64,000 nucleotides of DNA from Phaseolus vulgaris (Eukaryota; Streptophyta; Magnoliopsida; Fabales; Fabaceae), in assembly GCF_000499845.2 (NCBI RefSeq), contig NC_023749.2, positions 4,931,030-4,995,029 of the forward strand, written 5' to 3'. The notes under the pieces are model-generated. The model did not search any database and was not told where the DNA came from. It saw only the letters and a list, made by a program, of their open reading frames with translations. Position numbers and translations under genes: made by a program. Positions 37,850 to 56,900 of the stretch are shown here, one piece after another (positions within the stretch are counted from its first letter, which is position 1; the number at the start of each line of letters is the position of its first letter).

Positions 37850-38850
37850 TTATACAATTGGTGAAGATATAAGATATGTGTTCCAAGAACTAATAGAACT
37901 ACTTGATTCGGGAAAAACTTCACTGTCAGAATAAGGAGGTATAAAAAGAATATTATAAGTAAAGGGAAAAAAAGAAAATGATAGAGCATGAAGGCAAAAC
38001 AAGACAAACTAAAACTACTCACAAAAGTTATTGTGAGCTATAAAAAGAAAATGAAAATGAAAACAATTTAGCTCAAATTAGGGTCAAAATCGGTAAAAAA
38101 AACAGAAATTAAGGAAATACAGAAAAATTATTCGCAAAAGCTAATTCCCCCTAAACATAACAAATCTTCAATTGTAAATAAAGAATAATAAATATAGGAA
38201 AATGGAAAAGAAATGGCATAGCATCGAATGGGTGAAGTAAGACGAACAAAAGCTATTCATCATATACTATTATGAGTTAAAAGGAAATGAAAATCACCAA
38301 AGAGAAAAACAAAACCTTACCCAGTTCAAGATCATATGAAAATGAAATAGAATAAGCCAAATTTACAATCCCTTTATGCATTATACTCAAACACAATTCA
38401 TTAAAGAAATTAACCCAAACAACTTACCCATAAAACTCGAAAGAACTACTCAATTGTCGATTCCAACTCCTGAAATGAAAAAAAAAAAAAAAACATGAGA
38501 ATATTTCAAATGTAAAAAGGCAATAAGCAAATGAAAAGAAAGGACAAAAGAGAATGACATCTAAAAGAAATTATACTGATAATATAGACAGTTATGAGTT
38601 ATGTTATGAAGAGAAATGAATATCACAAAAGAAAAAAAAAATAAACTTTTCTCAAATCAGGGTTGTGAGAAAAAAAAAGTGAAAATGAAAAAAAAAATTG
38701 TAATATCAATATACATTATACTCAAACACACTTCATATAGAAAAAATTTGATCCAAAAAAACCTTACTCGAACAAGTTAGTAAAATGAAATAAAAAAAAT
38801 TGTCATCAAAATACTTCAAATAAAAGAAAACTAATCTATACATAATAGAG
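37850..38850. repeat. A-rich imperfect tandem repeat, period about 320-335 bp
   Basis: Anchor motifs recur in order. 'gagctataaaaagaaaatga' (38034), 'gagttaaaaggaaatgaaaa' (38274) and 'atgagttatgttatgaagag' (38594) mark unit starts. 'cattatactcaaacacaatt' (38378) and 'cattatactcaaacacactt' (38713) are 335 bp apart. The + strand is strongly purine-rich. No frame is conserved. Confidence 0.5.
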
Positions 38851-38869
38851 ATGGGAGAAGACTCTCAAG

Positions 38870-39331
38870 ATAAGTTTAAACACGTGTCCTCTCCACAAAA
38901 TTTCGGAAAAAAAATAAAAAACATTTAATAATAAAAGTAGAAAATATTTCACCAATCAACACAACACACCTATACAAATCAAAACATGTCACGTAACACT
39001 TTCTAAAAGACACTTTTTTCTCTCTCTCATTTTGTTTCGATTTCCTTCTCTCATATTTTGTTTTCTCCATTCTCTTTGAAACTCTCTTTTCTTTGAAACC
39101 CTAATGACAACACTTCCGCCCTCGCTTCTCTCCTTTCCTTTACTTATTTTCACCATTTTGGCAACTCTGTCACTCATATGAAACTTCTGAAGGGTTCAGT
39201 GCTTCACAGTTGGCCCAAAAGCAATGTCTTCAGAATCGAGGATTAGGGTTTCGTTCTTCTCTCAACAAAGCTTAAATTGGGGTCTTTTCTGCAACTGTGT
39301 TTGATAGCGAAGGATTTCCTAAGATCTTTTG
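38870..39331 (+). other. Gene-5'-end-like island
   Basis: A pyrimidine-rich leader (about 39010-39095, CTCTCT/TTCTCC runs) leads to 'gaaaccctaatg' and a 24-codon frame (MTTLPPSLLSFPLLIFTILA then TLSLI, stop), shaped like a signal peptide. Balanced-composition DNA follows to about 39330. It may be the captured or abandoned 5' end of a host gene. No downstream exon was recognised. Confidence 0.3.
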
Positions 39332-39757
39332 CACAATCGTATAATAATAAATAAAACAATAATCAATAAAAGAAACAAATAAATTTTAAATTAAATGAAT
39401 ATTAAATATAAAGATATAAAAAATATATTAAATATCAAGATATAAAAATAAATTTAAATATAAATATTAAATAATTAAATAAATTAAATAATTAAAATCA
39501 ATTAGATTAAATATTAAATAAGCATGGTATGAATGGATATTTGAATTGGAATTGATCGATTGAAATGAGAGTGATTATTATGTGTATCGGTATGGGCAAT
39601 GTTTATGTGTATTATGTGTATTGGTATTTAGAAAAAATTTGTTTTTAATTATTTATTTATTTCTTTTATATCTTTATCTTTATATTTTATTCATTTAATT
39701 TAAAATTTATTTGTTTTTTTTATTTATTATTCTTTTATTTATTATTATATGATTGTG
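39332..39757. repeat. Long inverted repeat (arms about 90 bp)
   Basis: The left arm 39332-39420 and right arm 39661-39757 are near reverse complements: 'cacaatcgtataataataaa' pairs with 'ttattattatatgattgtg', and 'aaattttaaattaaatgaat' with 'attcatttaatttaaaattt'. The spacer is about 240 bp and holds its own short repeats ('tgtgtattggtat'). It ends 440 bp before BG5. It could be a MITE or a hairpin locus. Confidence 0.75.
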
Positions 39758-40196
39758 AAAATTTCTTTTATTTATTATACGTGCTAGAAATTTCCTTTAG
39801 ATTAATAATTGAAATTCTGAATCGGATTTATAAAACTGTGTTAGAAAAGTAGAATTTCCCTTACACATTACAGGAAAACAGCAGAGTGAAGAAAATTGGA
39901 GTACAGAGCCGCTCACGACACAACAAACCACGATGCCACAGTCCTAAATTATTGACTGACGTTACTGTCTAAAGTTCAAAATTCCACCCTACGTGTCCAA
40001 ACGAAAATGGCCTTGGCTTTATCCCTGCTTTTGAATCAAGAAAAGAGAACCAAAACTGAATGATAAAATTTCCTGAATCAAACAACAAAGTCGCTGGTTT
40101 TCTTTTGTTTGTATTACAACAGAAACTGAAATTATGTAAAGGTGCCAACTGTAGAGCACAGTATCACTTACCTTAACTTCACTTTGTGAATTACGT

Positions 40197-44919
<4,723 letters not shown>

Positions 44920-47698
44920 TTAAACAAGTATATTCACTAGGTTCTAAATAAAATGAATTATGCAACTAAGGTTTTAAAGTAATGTGAAATTTTGTGATAT
45001 CAGATTCTAGCTAGCATTGAATTCTGCTGCTTTATAGCCCTTTTCCCTTCCTAATTCTTTCTCTCATGTCTGTTTTAATTCTGAGCCCTCTCATCAAAAT
45101 GTGTTACATTCTTCATTTACAACCAGAAAATTATTTCCAAATTCTTATTTTAAAAATAAAACAAAAACAAACTTTCCTTCACTGTAAAATGCATTTTCCA
45201 AATAATTTTATACAAAAATTAACAATTTTAATTTTATCTAAATAAAAATAATGTTACGTTTTTTAACGAAAAAAATAGCATTTTCAATCTTGCGTTAACT
45301 TTGAAAACTCTTTTTGAAACATTTTTTGAAATTTCCTAAAATACAATAAAATCAAATTTGTGTGATTGATAGAACTAAGAAAACAAATGGTCCGACCGGC
45401 TTAACCAGTCAACTGGGCAATTGTTTTCTGCACCCTATATTTTTGAACTTGCATCCAACACAATTTCAAAAATAATTCCGAAAACATCCTTTATTTTGGA
45501 AATAAAAATCCGAAATTAAAAATAATGCATTTTGGAAAAGTAAATCTGAAAAAGATTATTATGTTCTGAATATAAAATTATGAAAACAAAAATCAAAATC
45601 TCATTCCAAATAAAAAAATTTAGAATTTAAAATAATACATTCCAGAACAATTTATCTGTAAGAGATTATTGTGTTTCAGAAAAAAAAATCCAAAATATAA
45701 TTTTATATGTACTCTATTTTTTAAGGGTATTTTTGTCTTTTTCCTTGTAATTAGGTGCAGCAGTATAGTACAGGAAGCAATTGCCTTGTATCTGTCCACG
45801 GCCCATATTTAAATGGGCAAAACAAAAATGGTCCAATCTAATCCTATATTCGGCGAACAGGTCATTTTATTCTGATTTAAAACAAAATAAAAATAAAAAA
45901 TCTAATTTTAAAATAATTCTAAATTTTAAAAAATGGAAATATAATTCTAAATTTAAAAAAAAATAATCTTTAAAATTTTGGTCACATGAATTAAATCAAT
46001 AATAATTTTTAGATGTAGTATTTTGATATATAAATTTGAACATATATTTTTTACAGAAATAATACTATTTTTAATATATTTAAAACTATATGGTTATTTT
46101 TCAAAATAATTCAGATCCTACAAGTTAATTCATGTTCAATGGGTTGAACTGAACCACTATTTTTAAATTTCACACTACATTTTACTGGATATCCTAATTT
46201 GTCCATTGAATCCTCCTATTTCATCATATCCAATGGTTAATAAATCCACACATTTTTAATAAAAAAATTGTAAATAAGTCGACACACTAATAATTAAGTA
46301 ATTTCTTCCCATCGCTCATACCCTTGAAAAGTAAAAGCTTTTAAATATTTTATTAGATAATTTTAGTACTTTTATTTGAAAAGTTTTTATTTGCAAAAAC
46401 TTATTACTGAATAAACAACTAATCAGATAATCTAATTGTTTTTATCCTTCTATTACATATTTTTTTTACTGATTAAATGAAGTAACCACTAATTAGTAAC
46501 CTAGCGCCAACAGTTCATTATTATTAAAATAAATCTTCTTAAGATTGTAAAGTATTTAACAATTAGCTTCATAATAATTTAACTATTAACTAAGCCCCAA
46601 GTATAACTAGATAAATAATCTAAAAACAAATAATAATTTTTTAAATATTAAACAAATCAAATTACTTGCAAAAATTAAAATAATAACTAAATAGTAATCC
46701 AACACCTTCATCAGAACAACTTTTCACCCATCACCATTTTCTGACCCGCATTCCAAGAGTTAGAGATGCGTGGGTGACCCGCTGAAACAATTTTTTATAA
46801 TTATAATTAAAATACAATATTTAATTAAAATATTAGAACAAGAGATTGAATTTTTTTTATTGTTTCAACTATATGGTATTATAATTTAAATTTGAATGAT
46901 TAACTCTTAGGTAATGTTAATTTTAAAAATTATTATATTTTTTTTAAGTCTTATTATTATGCCATAATATATTAAAAATTATTATGTTAACTGTTGTTTC
47001 AATATAAAAGATATGGAATATCTTAAGAGAAAAGTTGTATTTAAGATGAAATAATTTTACAATTTTATAATGACAAATTTTATTTTTAAATCTTATTTTC
47101 TATCAACACAGTCTCATAATACTAAGATAATAAGCTTGTAATATAATAATTGCAATAGAGATATCTCTTAAATTAAGTTTCAATTTTTTATTCTAATTGA
47201 ATAATTTAATATATAAAAGTAGTAATTCTTATAATTTATTTAATTAGAAATTTTGGTGTGTGTGAAAGGTATGATAGATCTTAAAGGTGATATGATAAGG
47301 TGGAACTAACAAAAAATAAATTAAAATCGTATACAATACATATGATAAGTATATTATCAAGTATATTCAGTTATGATTAGATTTTTGAGTTTATAGTAGA
47401 TAGGAATTTCTGACTGTAAATGTTATAGTGATTCTAAGCTTTATTTTTTATACTGAGTTGTAAATTTATTAATTTATTTATTTTAAATTTTATAAAATAC
47501 GAAGACATGTTTTGAGACGCGCGTGTTTGTTGTAGTTAATAAAAACGACCAAATTTGTTTTATATTGTTTCGTGCAACAAGTGGTGGTCGACATGAATCT
47601 TTTAAAAATGTAAAGAAACTGAAAAGCTGCTAATCAGTTTTCTTCTCTGCAACTATTTAATGTTAAGTTGTAACAACTAATCAAATGTTATTAAATCT
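44920..47698. other. Intergenic DNA between BG5 and BG6
   Basis: AT-rich and frame-broken. It contains a degenerate tandem duplication at 45490-45705 but no gene or clear transposon end. The last part is the presumed BG6 promoter. Confidence 0.4.
45490..45705. repeat. Degenerate tandem duplication, about 112 bp unit
   Basis: The unit 'gaaataaaaatccgaaatta' ... 'aataatgcattttggaa' ... 'aagattattatgttctga' (45499-45580) recurs as 'caaataaaaaaatttagaat' ... 'aataatacattccagaa' ... 'gagattattgtgtttcag' (45617-45690). Confidence 0.55.
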
Positions 47699-47705
47699 TA
47701 TAAAA
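47699..47705 (+). promoter_or_regulatory. Probable TATA box of BG6
   Basis: TATAAAA lies 55 bp before the BG6 ATG. The context ('aaatcttataaaattggc') differs from the BG1-3 type. Confidence 0.45.
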
Positions 47706-47753
47706 TTGGCTTAATCAACAAAATTAAGCACACACAGAGACACTTCACTGAAG

Positions 47754-51302
<3,549 letters not shown>

Positions 51303-51474
51303 ATTCGTTGCATGATGATACCCTATGCTTAATAAGACAAGAACTTGGTCATTAATCAAAAAATTTATTTTAAATTATAAGTACCTAGATCCGTGTTATA
51401 ATTGTTTCATGCTTTTCTCTATCCTGTTCTTGAATGAGATTCTAGTTAAGCAGTAGTGTTGTTTAGTACTAATT

Positions 51475-51560
51475 CTGTGGATCTTGAGGACTAAAGGAAG
51501 CTCTAAGACATATTCTCATTGGTTCAAGAACATCCTGAAGAAATTCTGGTTGAGGCACCA
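51475..51560 (+). pseudogene. Relic of a GH1 last-exon end
   Basis: 'ggaagctctaagacatattc' followed by 'tcattggttcaagaacatcc' and 'tgaagaaattc' parallels the [13 protein letters not shown] end of the GH1 genes, with a small insertion that breaks the frame. It lies 180 bp after the BG6 stop. It is the only remaining trace of a seventh copy or of a partial duplication of the BG6 tail. Confidence 0.55.
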
Positions 51561-52204
51561 GTTTATGCGACTATATGTATATCTTATGGTTAATTAAAAA
51601 CCATATCAGCTTAGGATCACACACAATATCAGTTTGTCAACATGAGAAACATTTATTTTGACAAGTACTTTTTATGAATAGTTACTTGAATAATTTCACC
51701 AATGTTATAGATGTTTTTTTCTCTTAATTTTTTTATAAAGATGCACACATATAGGTGTAATGTTTAGAATGCAATCTACTACATAATTAAGAAATTATTA
51801 TCATCTTTCTAGTTTTGTTTTATCATAAGGAAATTTATATGCAAAATTCAAAAAGCATATAATTAGGACTTATTGTTCTTTGATATATTTTGTATCCTAA
51901 GAATTTAACATTCGTTTCAAATATTTTAGTTTTTTTTAAGAAATTACTAATCTGTTACATTTTATAATTCTATAAATTTATTTAATTGTATAATATGTTG
52001 ATTTATCCTTTTGAAATAAATAATACATCGTGTAAGTATTTATAGAAAAAGTCCATGTATTAATAAAAACAATATCATTCATCTTAGAATATTGTTATGT
52101 GTGGTTTTGTAAATCTTAAGGCATGTTAAAAAATAGGAATGTTAAATAAACTTGTAGGTATTATTTAAATTTTGATATTGAGAGGAAATATTCATATTGG
52201 CTAG

Positions 52205-52790
52205 ACATGATGATGGAATAGGCCCAAGCTCAGGCCCTAGTTCAAGCCCAACAACTAGGTCCATGGAAAAGAGGATTCAAGAAGATTGGGACTCTGCTAC
52301 TGATGGCAGAGAAACGTTTCTTTATATGTTCAAAGAGGACCACAAGAAGTAAAGCCCAAATCATGAGAGCCAGTTTCTTTATTTGTAATTTCAGTAGAAT
52401 AGGGTTCATTTAGCATAATGGGGGGTGTGCTTATCATTGTAGCTTGAGTAAAGTCTTTTTAGGGTAAAAAATTAACCTAGCTTCTAGAAGTTTCCTCCTA
52501 GGGTGCGACATTGACTTTAGTCAAAACCCTAGTAGCCGCTCTTTTGTGTATTCTCCTTCCTACCCTTGCTCCTTGTTCTCCAAGGCACTTACACCTATAT
52601 AATGGGGTGTTTGGCTCATGTTTTAATAAGATCAATTTTATGAGTAAATTGTTGTCAAATATTGCAAGTTTCTACTCACTTGTCTAGTTTCTCTAGGTTA
52701 GACACTTTGATCTTCACCTCCACCTTTTTCCAAGTGATATGGCCCAACCAATCACTCTCCATACCTTTTATGCACCTACGAAAAACTCAT
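52205..52790 (+). mobile_element. Probable LTR-retrotransposon LTR or fragment
   Basis: This block is of more balanced composition. Its first 200 bp are coding-like ('ccaagctcaggccctagttc'), followed by a long non-coding section with a TATATAA box (52596-52602) and 'tcatgttttaataagatcaa'. It looks like the 3' end plus LTR of a Ty3/Gypsy-type element. No terminal duplication was delimited. Confidence 0.35.
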
Positions 52791-53969
52791 ACCTCTATAT
52801 GAACCCTCCTTGATCCATCACATTCATTGCTTCCGCCACCCTTTTCAAATCTCCAAGAAGAACAACCTATCTTTTGGTATCAACCCATCACATGGTATAT
52901 ATGTATCGGAGCATGTGACTTTTATAAATCAAGTAGGAGACAATGATAAATATATACATATATTTGTCTCATATTTATTTTTATACTTATCTTTATTTTA
53001 AATTAGTAAAATACTTTTAATTTATGTATGATTGTATTTTAAAGTTTATGCAATTATAATTTATTTATTTTAATTTAATATTGAAGGAAAAAAACTAATG
53101 TCATTTTAGCTCTGAGTTGCTAATAATATTATATTATATTTTCTTTGCTTTGACTTTTATTTTTATTTGTTATAAATAAATTATTTAATAAATGTTTGAA
53201 GTCAAGTCCTTCCAGTGACCAAAGAATCATTAACCACTATATCAGACAAGTTCTTTGAGGGAATCCCTTTATATAGGTATAAATATTTAAAAAATATTGC
53301 ACTTAAAAAAATTTAAAATAAATTATATAGTGAAAATAAATTGTAAACCTGATCCATATTAAAAATTCTGACTTTTGTTTACAAAATAAAAAAATTATCA
53401 TATTGCATGAATATTTATATGTAATATTCGAAATTAACATGTTTTATTTATAACTTTTAAAATTATAACAATATTATAATATAATTATTATTTAGTATAT
53501 TTTAAATTCATATACCTATTTTATCTTTATAAAGCACAACATTGTAATTATCATTTATTAAAGTCATACTAAATATAGTATATAATTTTTCTTTTACATA
53601 TTTTTTTATTAATCTTGAATATAATACGAAATTGCATATGAGATATAATTTTTATAGAATATTTATTCTCTCATATATTGTTAGTTTGAAATTCTGTCAC
53701 TTTTACATAATACTTTATTTAATTTAAGATGGTTTCTTTAATATTTTAAATTATAAATTTAGTTTATCTATTACATTATAATTTATTATAGAATTAAAGT
53801 TTTTTTTAACTTTTAAAATAAAAATGTTACATAACATTAATAGAAAGAGTTGTATAAAAAATAGAGTGATAAAAGTATAAAGACTCTTTTATTTATGTAA
53901 TTTAAAGCAAAATCTTTTTGATATTTAAAGTCACTGGGAACTTAAATTATTGCAGGGAGGATCAACACA
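52791..53969. other. AT-rich spacer between BG6 side and LOX 3' end
   Basis: No gene seen. The LOX 3' UTR and polyadenylation site must lie just below 53970 on the - strand. Confidence 0.4.
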
Positions 53970-56900
53970 TTAAATGGAGATGCTGTAAGGAACACCCTTT
54001 CCCGTAACTCCGGCGTCCGACGACGGCTTCAGAAGTTCATAGGGCACAACTCCGGCACCGTTCCGGTTCTTCCTCGACGTATCTGCATTCCTGGCATCGA
54101 TCAACCCTTCAAGCTCAATCAATTTCCCTTTGAACTTCTCAAACGCCGCGTTCACAAGAGGCTCCTCCTCCCACGCCGGTTCCACTGACATCCCGAGATA
54201 CTCCTCGTCCGGCGAGTGATTCGATAGAATGTCCAACACCGTCATCACCGTTGCGGCCTGTATCTGCGATGGAAAAGACTTCAACATAGTCTTCTCGGGT
54301 TTCTGCAAGAACAGCTCCCACTCCGGGTCCGTGGGGTCCTCTATGGGCATGTTGTTACGCACAATGGTTGGCCTGTTGGGGAAATAGCCCGCAAAGGTGA
54401 ATTGTCCGAAGTTTACAGCAGCATGGTGGCCCGAAGCTGTCCACGCAATGGTCGTCACGATTTCAACGAGGTCCTCTTTGGTTTTCAGCTCCGGCCACCA
54501 CGGTTCGTCTTTTTTGTCAGCGTGTCCAAGGGTTATGACCTCTTCCCACCAGGCTTGGAGTTCTGTGTCCGATTGAACAGCGGCGGAGTCGGCGTAGTAG
54601 TGGTCGACGTATTCGGTGAACCAGGTTTTGAGGGCGTCCCAGAGAACGAGGCCGTCGTTGGCGTAAGGGTAGTCTTCGATGGTGAGTTTGAGGCCGTGAG
54701 GGGCGGTGGGATCCTCGACGGCCATGCCCCTGTGGATGAGGTCCTTGGGAAGCGCTTGGTGGTCAAATCGCCAGTGTTTGTCGTAGACGATTGAGCTTAG
54801 CAGAACGGAGTGTTTCCCTGGAACGAAATTATCCTCTATTACTCCGCCTGCGTTTATCAAAGACTCTCTAGCAAGCGCGTTGATCTCCATGGTGTAACGG
54901 AAATGCGGATGCAGTAATCGGTAGATGGGATGCATTGCACTCATTTGCCTGTTTGCTGCTATGATGTATGGCTCTGTTGCACAATGAGTTCTTAACCTGG
55001 ATTAAAACCAATACTTGTATTATGCATTGAGAAACTAGTATTTTCAGCTTAATTACTCAAAATCATAGCTAGCTCCTAAAGATCTTGTTAATTACCAGTG
55101 ACTGACGAGTTGGTGGTAACCAGAGTCGTGAGTTTGGATATGGATTTTGGCCAGCCTCCATAGCCAAACACCGGTTGCGTGCCAGGTAGGTGTGAGGACT
55201 CTATTCCAATGGGGTTTTCCATCATATGGTGGCCGAGTCAGTTCAATAGCCAGTGGTCTCAATGTGCCATCTTCGGTTAGGAAGAACAATGCCCTTGATC
55301 CGTATAGCGTTGTGCCTTCTAGTTTTCTCACCTCCTCCACTAATGGCAACAACAAATCATGGTAGTCCAGGACGAACAGTTTCTTCTGTTTTATGGCCTG
55401 CATTAATTGAACATTTTCACGGCTAAGTGTTGCACCATAAAATATTTATGCCTAGCAAGTCACTGATTCATGCATTTGCTTTAAAACATACCTCTTCCAC
55501 TGTGAGGAATCCTCTTATTTCCTGCTCTACTAATTCAGTGGTGATGGATGATTCCGCAGGGCCATAAACTTCAGGATCAAGTTTGCTTTTCAATGGCCAT
55601 TCCTACATCACACCAAATTTTTGTTGGTATAGACATTTTGTGTGAAGTAGAAGAAATAGAAAGGAAATTTACCGTGACCAATTGGATGCAACAAGGGTTA
55701 AGACCCGCTAGAGTCTGTCTTCCAAATTCCTCGTCCCTCAACCAAAAGAATCTATCCCCTGGCATTGGAATGAGATGCAAATATAGAATATAATGAATTG
55801 TATTTAGTGAAGGAAGAAGATGAAGAGGAAGGGATGATGATCTTACTCTCCATTGTTGCGGGAGGATTGAAACGGAGAATGTCCTCTCCTTTGTCCTTAA
55901 TATAGCTGACGAGCCTGGGCAAAAGATTGCTGATTTTGACATTTCGAGAAGGCAAGGGAAGTCCTTCATCGAAAAGAGCATCTATTTCTGAGAAAACAGG
56001 GAACCCTAGATTCTTGTCAACTATCACTGTCTTCAGCGCCGGTATCAACGCTTTCAATGCCGAAGCCAGCGACTTTGTATTAAACGTTAATTGCTTTACT
56101 TCGGAGAAGCATTCGTCTCTAGGCACGTACACCGTGCTACTTCTCTTCTCCGACAATGGATCTGTTCAACCAATCAAAACTAATAACACTTCAAAAATGT
56201 GCTTTATCATCTCACTCACATCACATGTTACATTAACATACCATCAACAGTAATAATAGAATTAGAACCTGCACATACATGCCAACGTCCTATTCATCGC
56301 ATATGCACATAGGTTGGTATATTATATTATAGGCTTAATTAACTTTGTTTTCTCTCTGTTTTAATAGCTAAAAAGTCACTTTCCATGATTGAGATAGAGG
56401 GTTTTCACCTATATATTAACATAAAGTCTTAATTTAATAACATCTTACAATAACACATAAAATGACGTGAAAGAGTGAGACGTGAAAGAGTAACGGAGTT
56501 TGAAAATAGGGAAAAAAATATATATTATATTGATTTTTAGAAATGATTGATGTAATATATTTTTTACTCAAAATGATTCATCGATGTAATATATGACTCA
56601 TATTAAAAAAGAATGAAATTTTTTTCATAAAGAGTTAGTGGATCATAAACGTCACATAGGTAACCACTTACAAACACACAGGTAACCAGTTTTGCATTTG
56701 CCAATATATGTGGAGGAACCTGTGGTTGGATTATTACATTGATTAAGCCATATAACTGATGTAATATATTTACATCGATTACATCATCTAACAAATATAA
56801 TATATATTTTTATTAAAAAATAAATAAAAATTTATAAAAAGTAAATGGTCATAAAAGTCGGATAAGTAGATAACCAATTTTGCGTGTTTCACATAATTAA

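Noticed and set aside
52810..53001. 63-codon + strand frame
   Set aside because: At the end of an LTR-like block, no known domain.
54533..54766. Thr/Ser/Pro-rich - strand frame
   Set aside because: Shifted frame within LOX exon 8.
54402..54794. 130-codon + strand frame
   Set aside because: Mirror frame of LOX exon 8, which carries clear catalytic motifs on the - strand.
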